This document shows positions 56,801-64,000 of a stretch of DNA of 64,000 bases, piece by piece (position 1 is the stretch's first letter; each line of letters starts with the position of its first letter). The notes beneath the pieces were generated by a model. That model was given only the letters and a program-made list of their open reading frames with translations. It did no database searches and had not been told where the DNA came from. The DNA is from Thereva unica (lineage: Eukaryota > Arthropoda > Insecta > Diptera > Therevidae). Both the position numbers and the translations under genes were made by a program. The stretch lies in assembly GCA_949987705.1 (NCBI GenBank), contig CATLJY010000214.1, positions 1-64,000 on the forward strand, written 5' to 3'.

Positions 56801-58185
56801 TGACAGTTCATCCCTAGCGATTTTTCGAAATTCATCCCCTAAGGGGGTGAAATGGGGTCAACTCAAAACCGCTGTAGCTATAAGGCTGAAATTTTGACAG
56901 TGCATCTCTATAATGACGTGGACATCCACTAAGACGCGATTTTTCGAAATTCATCCCTTAAGGGGTTGAAATAAGGTTTATCTACACCTCTAAAGTTATA
57001 TGGCTGAAATTTTGACAGTGCATCCCTATAATGGCGAGGGCATACACTATAAAGCGATTTTTCGAAATTCATCCCCTAAGGGGGTGAAATGGGGTTTACC
57101 CAAACCGCTGGAGCTATAGGGCTGAAATTATGACAGTGCATAACTTTAATAACGTGGACATCCACTAAGAAGCGATTTTTCGAAATTCATCCCCTAAGGG
57201 GTGAAATGGGGTCAACCGATTTTTCAAAATTCATCCCCTAAGGGGGTGAAATGGGGTCAACCCAAAACCGCTGGAACTACAGGGCTAAATTTTGACAGTG
57301 CATCCCTGTAATGACGTAGACATCCACTAAAAAGCGCTTTTTCGAAGTTCATCCCCTAAGGGGTTGAAATGGGGTTTATCTAAATCGCTATAGTTATAGG
57401 GCTGAAATTTTGACAGTGCATCCCTATAATAGCGTGGACATCCACTATAAAGAGATTTTTCGAAATTCATCCCCTAAGGGGGTGAAATGGGGTTTACCCA
57501 AACCGCTGGAGCTATAGGGCTGAAATTATGACAGTGTATAACTTTAATAACGTGGACATCCACTAAGAAGCGACTTTTCGAAATTCATCCCCTAAGGGGG
57601 TGAAATGGGGTCAACCCAAAACCGCTGGAACTACAGGGCTAAATTTTGACAGTGCATCCCTGTAATGACGTAGACATCCACTAAAAAGCGATTTTTCGAA
57701 GTTCATCCCCTAAGGGGTTGAAATGGGGTTTATCTAAATCGCTATAGTTATAGGGCTGAAATTTTGACAGTGCATCCCTATAATAGCGTGGACATCCACT
57801 ATAAAGAGATTTTTCGAAATTCATCCCCTAAGGGGGTGAAATGGGGTTTACCCAAACCGCTGGAGCTATAGGGCTGAAATTTTGACAGTGTACAATTTTG
57901 TGAAATTTTGACACTGAATAATGACGTGTACATCCACTAAGAAGCGATTTTTCGAAATTCATCCCGGAAAGGGTGAAATGGGGTAACCATACTACTGGAG
58001 CTGTAGGGCTGAAATTTGGACAGTGCATCCCTATAATGACGTGGACATACACTAGGAGGCGATTACTCGAAATTCACCCCCTAAGGGGATGAAATGGGGT
58101 TAACCCAAACCTCTGAAGCTGAAAGGCTGAAATTTTGACAGTGCATCCCTATAATCTCGAAGAAATGAATGACTCGAAATTCACT
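56801..58185. repeat. About 119-bp tandem repeat array, first block
   Basis: About 11-12 degenerate copies of a unit of about 119 bp containing GAAATTCATCCCCTAAGG, ACCGCTGGAGCTATAGGGCT and TTTTGACAGTGCATCCCT. One unit is cut to about 41 bp near 57,190-57,230, and a roughly 238-bp pair is repeated (57,228-57,480 against 57,580-57,830). It has no similarity to the 142-bp satellite and probably lies in the Helitron-like element that starts at 56,461. Confidence 0.93.
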
Positions 58186-58710
<525 letters not shown>

Positions 58711-60807
58711 CAGTAGAATTCGTTTATAGCGACCGTGAAGAAATCAGATCAACTACGACGTTATAACCGAATGTCGTTTTAAGCAAATGAAGAGAAAGGT
58801 AAATTATAAGCTCAACACACATTTATTTGAAGTAACAAAATTGATTTATTAATACATATTTATCGAATTTTAAATACAAAAACTAAGCTTTAGGAAAATA
58901 TTTAGTAATACTTGTTTGTTTGTTTTGTTTATTGTGAATATATATTATTTCCAATTCTTTTTCTATTTTTAAGACAGAATCTTGCAGATGCTTTGAAGAA
59001 TCATTAAATTGGACATACTTTTTTAAAACATCCAGCGCATCTAATGCTTCTGCTATAGCAGGAGGCTGAAAATCCACACTGTCGTCATCTTCGTTTTCAT
59101 CTTTATTTGAATTTGAACTTATTTGAGCAGTTTTCACTATTTCTTCTAAAGTAGGCTCTTCAGTTGTTATAAGATTGTCATCAATAGCTACGAATTCTTC
59201 CCAGTTTTCTAAATTATTGGCAATGTCTGCAGTACCAATTGTTTTACCCATTCTGAGAGCGGGATATCATCTTCTTCTTCAAATCCTTCCGATACCGACA
59301 AATTTCTGCATTCTTCTGACGGCAGTAGTCCTGAATGTTTAAAGCAGTTAACAATTGTTTGAGAACTGACTCGATTCCAAGCTGTGGCTACCATTTCTAT
59401 TCCTTCCAGCAAGGATATCTTACTTGTTTGATTTTTTTCTGCATTGCGGATGATTTTTAACATTATATTTCTTCGGTAATGGCATTAAGGCTTCTAATTA
59501 CTCCCTGATCCATTGGTTGCAATACAGATGTTGTATTAGGCGGTAAAAAGGCTAATTTTATTGAACGAAGATTATCGATATGGGGATGAGATGGACAGTT
59601 ATCGACAAGAAGTACGATTTTTTTATTTTTTTTCTTAAGTTCCATATCCCACTTTTGCAGAAACCCCTGAAAAATTTCTGAGGTCATCCATGCTGTTTTA
59701 TTTCCTGCATAGTCAACAGGCAGAGACTTCACATTTTTTAAACATCTGGGTGATTTAGACTTTCCAATTACCAGCAAGTTTCTTTTTTCCGAACCATCCA
59801 TATTAGCCGTCACCGCCACAGTTATTCTTTCTTTTGAAAGTTTGCCTCCGATACATTTTTCCCCTTTAAATTTTAAAGTTTTATCAGGTGTTAACTTATA
59901 AAATAGCCCAGCTTCATCCATATTAAAAATTTCGTGGTCCTGGTACCCTTATCGAAGTTTTGGCCACACTGATGCCATCCATTCATCACAAATTCCTTGC
60001 TCAACACATTTAGCTTCTCCGCAAATTTTTCCTAAAACAATATTGTGCCTTATCCGAAAACGATAAACCCAACTTTCGGTACAATGAAAATCTTTACCAA
60101 AAAGTTTCCCAATCTCGTTAGCTTTCAATTGTAGCATTGATCCAGTTATTGCTACATTTTGACTTCTTTGAATTTTAAACCACTTCACTAACGCTTCTTC
60201 TATATCACAATATTGCGAAGAACGAATTTTTTTTCGTTTAAGACCATCACACTCAAAACTTTTCTGAGTCGTATTCCTGTTTTTCCATATTGTACTTATT
60301 GTAGAATGTGAGACCCCAAATTCTTTAGCCAAAACTGAATTTGGAGTACCAGTTTCTAGTCTCCATATTATCCCTGCTTTTTCTTCAACAGTAAAAGCCT
60401 AACGTTTTTTCACTGATGATACCCCGGCCATTATTATATAAAAAACAAAAAGATTTTATGAAAATAATATTAAAAATTGAAAAATCACTTTTAGCACTTT
60501 CAACTAAAAATACGTATGTACGCGCTCACAAAATTTATGCTTTTCAAAACTTGCTAGCCCGGACAAATATCAAAATAAATTCTGGTGATTCCTAGAAATT
60601 TAGAACCGCAATAACGGTGTTATAACGAAAATTTTTACTTTCAATGACCCTCAAATACGTCGTTTTAAACGAATTCGTCGTAAAATCCAAAGACGTTATA
60701 AGCAAATATTTTTCTATTGAAATAGATTAAGAACCATTTTTTACTTCACGATTTCGACGTTATAAACGAAATGTCGTTATAAAGGAGGTCGCTATAAATG
60801 AAAACTA

Positions 60808-60810
<3 letters not shown>
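58711..60810 (-). mobile_element. Tigger/pogo-type DNA transposon, 2100 bp
   Basis: The terminal inverted repeats begin CAGTAG and share TTTATAGCGACC near the ends, with further repeats of GACGTTATAA and CGAAATGTCG-like sequence inside. The flanks are TA repeats on both sides, consistent with TA target duplication, the rule for the Tc1/mariner/pogo group. It carries one minus-strand transposase region with stops and frameshifts, so it is no longer autonomous, although both ends are preserved. Confidence 0.9.
58883..60431 (-). pseudogene. Tigger/pogo transposase with two in-frame stops and frameshifts
   Basis: Reads from MAGVSSVKKR at 60,431. A TAG stop follows at once (60,401-60,399), then the frame continues with a helix-turn-helix part (AKEFGVSHSTISTIW) and a CENP-B-like DNA-binding part up to 59,949, where a TAA stops it; the same frame resumes with GYQDHEIFNMDEAGLF. 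The catalytic core has the expected acidic residues: D in NMDEAGLF, D in LLVDNCPSHP, and D in QPMDQGVIR, the D-D-D pattern of Tigger/pogo. Frames shift at about 59,463 and about 59,245 before an acidic C-terminus ending ITKYFPKA. These breaks show an inactivated copy. A domesticated gene is unlikely given the damage and intact terminal repeats. Confidence 0.9.

Positions 60811-60842
<32 letters not shown>
60811..60842. repeat. (TA)n microsatellite
   Basis: About 32 bases of TA repeat on the right side of the Tigger element, continuing the tract at 58,685-58,710. Confidence 0.95.
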
Positions 60843-60844
<2 letters not shown>

Positions 60845-63800
60845 GACGTGACATCCGCTAAGACGTGATTCTTCGAAATTCATCCCCTAAGGGGGGGGGG
60901 GGAATGGGGTTTACCCAAACCGCTGGAGCTATAGGGCTGAAATATTGACAGTGCATCCCTATAATGACGTGGACATCCACTAACAAGCGATTTTACGAAA
61001 TTCATCCCCTAAGGGGGTGAAATAGGGTTTACCCAAACCGCTACAGCTATAGGGCTGTAATTTTGACAGTCCGTCCCTATAATGGCGTGGTCTTCCACTA
61101 TTAAAGCGATTTTTCGAAATTCATCCCCTAAGGGAGTGAAATGGGGTTTACCCAAACCGCTGGAGCTATAGGGCTGAAATTGTGACAGTGCATCCCTATA
61201 ATGATGTGGACATCCACTACAAAGCGATTTTTCGAAATTCATCCCCTAAGCGGGGGGGGGGGAAATGGGGTTTGCCCAAACCGCTGGAGCTATAGGGCTG
61301 AAATATTGACAGTGCATCCCTATAATGACGTGGACATCCACTAACAAGTGATTTTACGAAATTCATCCCCTAAGGGGGTGAAATAGGGTTTACCCAAACC
61401 GCTAAAGCTATAGGGCTGTAATTTTGACAGTGCATCCCTATAATGGCGTGGTCTTCCACTATTAAAGCGATTTTTCGAAATTCATCCCCTAAGGGAGTGA
61501 AATAGGGTCAACTCAAAACCGCTGGAGCTATAGGGCTGAAATTTTGACAGTGCATCCCTTTAATGACGTGGACATCCACTAAAAAGCGATTTTTCGAAAT
61601 TCATCCCCTAAGGGGGTGAAATAGGGTCAATTAAAAACCGCTGGAGCTATAGGGCTGAAATTTTGACAGTGCATCCCTATAATGACGTGGACATCCACTA
61701 AAAAGCGATTTTTCGAAATTCATCCCCTAAGGGGGTGAAATGGGGTTTTTCCAAACCGCTAAAGCTATAGGGCTGTAATTTTGACAGTGCATCCCTATAA
61801 TGGCGTGGTCATCCACTATTAAAGCGACTTTTCGAAATTCATCCCCTAAGGGAGTGAAATGGGGTTTACCCAAACCGCTGGAGCTATAGGGCTGAAATTT
61901 TGACAGTGCATCCCTATAATGATGTGGACATCCACTAAAAAGCGATTTTTCGAAATTCATCCCCTAAGGAGGGGGGGGAATGGGGTTTACCCAAACCACT
62001 GGAGCTATAGGGCTGAAATATTGACAGTGCATCCCTATAATGATGTGGACATCCACTAACAAGCGATTTTTCGAAATTCATCCCCTAAGGGGGTGAAATA
62101 GGGTTTACCCAAACCGCTAAAGCTATAGGGCTGTAATTTTGACAGTGCATCCCTATAATGGCGTGGCCTTCCACTATTAAAGCGATTTTTCGAAATTCAT
62201 CCCCTAAGGGAGTGAAATGTGGTTACCCAAACCGCTGGAGCTATAGGGCTGAAATATTGACAGTGCATCCCTATAATGACGTGGACATCCACTAACAAGC
62301 GATTTTACGAAATTCATCCCCTAAGGGGGTGAAATAGGGTTTACCCAAACCGCTAAAGCTATAGGGCTGTAATTTTGACAGTCCATCCCTATAATGGCGT
62401 GGTCTTCCACTATTAAAGCGATTTTTCGAAATTCATCCCCTAAGGGAGTGAAATAGGGTCAACTCAAAACCGCTGGAGCTATAGGGCTGAAATTTTAACA
62501 GTGCATCCCTTTAATGACGTGGACATCCACTAAAAAGCGATTTTTCGAAATTCATCCCCTAAGGGGGTGAAATAGGGTCAATTAAAAACCGCTGGAGCTA
62601 TAGGGCTGAAATTTTGACAGTGCATCCCTATAATGACGTGGACATCCACTAAAAAGCGATTTTTCGAAATTCATCCCCTAAGGGGGTGAAATGGGGTTTT
62701 TCCAAACCGCTAAAGCTATAGGGCTGTAATTTTGACAGTGCATCCCTATAATGGCGTGGTCATCCACTATTAAAGCGACTTTTCGAAATTCATCCCCTAA
62801 GGGAGTGAAATGGGGTTTACCCAAACCGCTGGAGCTATAGGGCTGAAATTTTGACAGTGCATCCCTATAATGATGTGGACATCCACTAAAAAGCGATTTT
62901 TCGAAATTCATCCCCTAAGGGGGTGAAATAGGGTCAATTAAAAACCGCTGGGGCTATAGGGCTGAAATTTTGACAGTGCATCCCTATAATGACGTGGACA
63001 TCCACTAAAAAGCGATTTTTCGAAATTCATCCCCTAAGGGGGTGAAATGGGGTTTTTCCAAACCGCTAAAGCTATAGGGCTGTAATTTTGACAGTGCATC
63101 CCTATAATGGCGTGGTCATCCACTATTAAAGCGACTTTTCGAAATTCATCCCCTAAGGGAGTGAAATGGGGTTTACCCAAACCGCTGGAGCTATAGGGCT
63201 GAAATATTGACAGTGCATCACTATAATGACGTGGACATCCACTAACAAGCGATTTTTCGAAATTCATCCCCTAAGGGGGGGGGGAAATGGGGTTTACCCA
63301 AACCGCTGGAGCTATAGGGCTGAAATATTGACAGTGCATCCCTATAATGACGTGGACATCCACTAACAAGCGATTTTTCGAAATTCATCCCCTAAGGGGG
63401 TGAAATAGGGTCAACTCAAAACCGCTAAAGCTATAGAGCTGTAATTTTGACAGTGCATCCCTATAATGGCGTGGACATCCACTAAAAAGCGATTTTTCGA
63501 AATTCATCTCCTAAGGGGGGGGGGGGGAAATGGGGTTTACCCAAACCGCTGGAGCTATAGGGCTGAAATATTGACAGTGCATCCCTATAATGACGTGGAC
63601 ATCCACTAACAAGCGATTTTTCGAAATTCATCCCCTAAGGGGGTGAAATAGGGTCAACTCAAAACCGCTAAAGCTATAGAGCTGTAATTTTGACAGTGCA
63701 TCCCTATAATGGCGTGGACATCCACTAAAAAGCGATTTTTCGAAATTCATCCCCTAAGGGGGTGAAATAGGGTCAATTAAAAACCGCTGGAGCTATAGGG

Positions 63801-64000
63801 CTGAAATTTTGACAGTGCATCCCTTTAATGACGTGGACATCCACTAAAAAGCGATTTTTCGAAACTCATCCCCTGAGGGGGTGAAATAGGGTCAACTCAA
63901 AACCGCTGGAGCTATAGGGCTGAAATTTTGACAGTGCATCCATATAATGACGTGGACATCCACTAAAAAGCGATTTTTCGAAATTCATCCCCTAAGGGGG
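60843..64000. repeat. About 119-bp tandem repeat array, second block
   Basis: About 26-27 copies of the same unit as at 56,801-58,185, running to the window end. Copies alternate in subtypes: GCTGGAGCTATAGGGCTGAAAT with GACGTGGACATCC, and GCTAAAGCTATAGGGCTGTAAT with GGCGTGGTC. A block is repeated 951 bp apart (61,727-61,960 and 62,678-62,911, eight units) and again 356 bp on (three units), so a higher-order pattern exists. Several units have G runs of 7-13 after CCCCTAAG. The minus-strand 77-residue frames here follow the repeat and are not treated as genes. Confidence 0.95.

Noticed and set aside
60843..64000. 77-residue minus-strand frames in the 119-bp array
   Set aside because: They simply track two adjacent repeat units; no protein signature and many units are broken.

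Overview
The window looks like repeat-only, heterochromatin-like DNA from a metazoan, most likely an arthropod. I found no convincing host gene, tRNA or rRNA. The basis for this is the mix of elements seen: an RTE-type LINE, a CR1/Jockey-group LINE, a BEL/Pao gag-pro fragment (a family confined to animals), a Tigger/pogo DNA transposon, non-autonomous hAT-like and other inverted-repeat elements, and a probable Helitron end, all set in satellite DNA. The species cannot be named from sequence alone.

Layout. Bases 1 to about 52,455 are one tandem array of a 142-bp satellite. It adds up to roughly 36.5 kb, or about 250 monomers, and later insertions split it into nine pieces. In order the insertions are: a short LINE tail with a huge TTAAAA hexamer expansion (5771-7692); a probable solo LTR (9998-11951); a hAT-like non-autonomous element (12147-13312); an unidentified insert carrying two nested inverted-repeat elements (19112-20877); an AATT-flanked inverted-repeat element (21859-22422); a near-identical partial copy of the 19-20 kb insert (22878-24129); an RTE retrotransposon with an uninterrupted 991-residue ORF (minus strand, 29710-32990); and a 5'-truncated LINE with an uninterrupted 957-residue ORF2 (plus strand, 36422-40427). 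Pre-insertion states can be read from other monomers or duplicated blocks for several of these, so target duplications can be judged directly.

The 142-bp array ends at about 52,455 against a 3'-truncated, frameshifted BEL/Pao gag-pro region with a probable 5' LTR (52,456 to about 55,330, minus strand). Next come unassigned DNA, a short RTE 5'-end fragment (55,797-55,881) and a Helitron-like 5' terminus (56,461). From about 56,800 to the window end there is a second, unrelated tandem array of about 119 bp. It is interrupted by CA and TA microsatellites and a decayed Tigger/pogo transposon (58,711-60,810).

The sequences do not form a pathway. What they record is history: monomer amplification, larger block duplications (about 1.42-kb units of ten monomers, and 5-6 kb blocks once insertions are removed), and repeated invasion by mobile elements. 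The only apparently intact proteins are the two retrotransposon endonuclease/reverse transcriptases.
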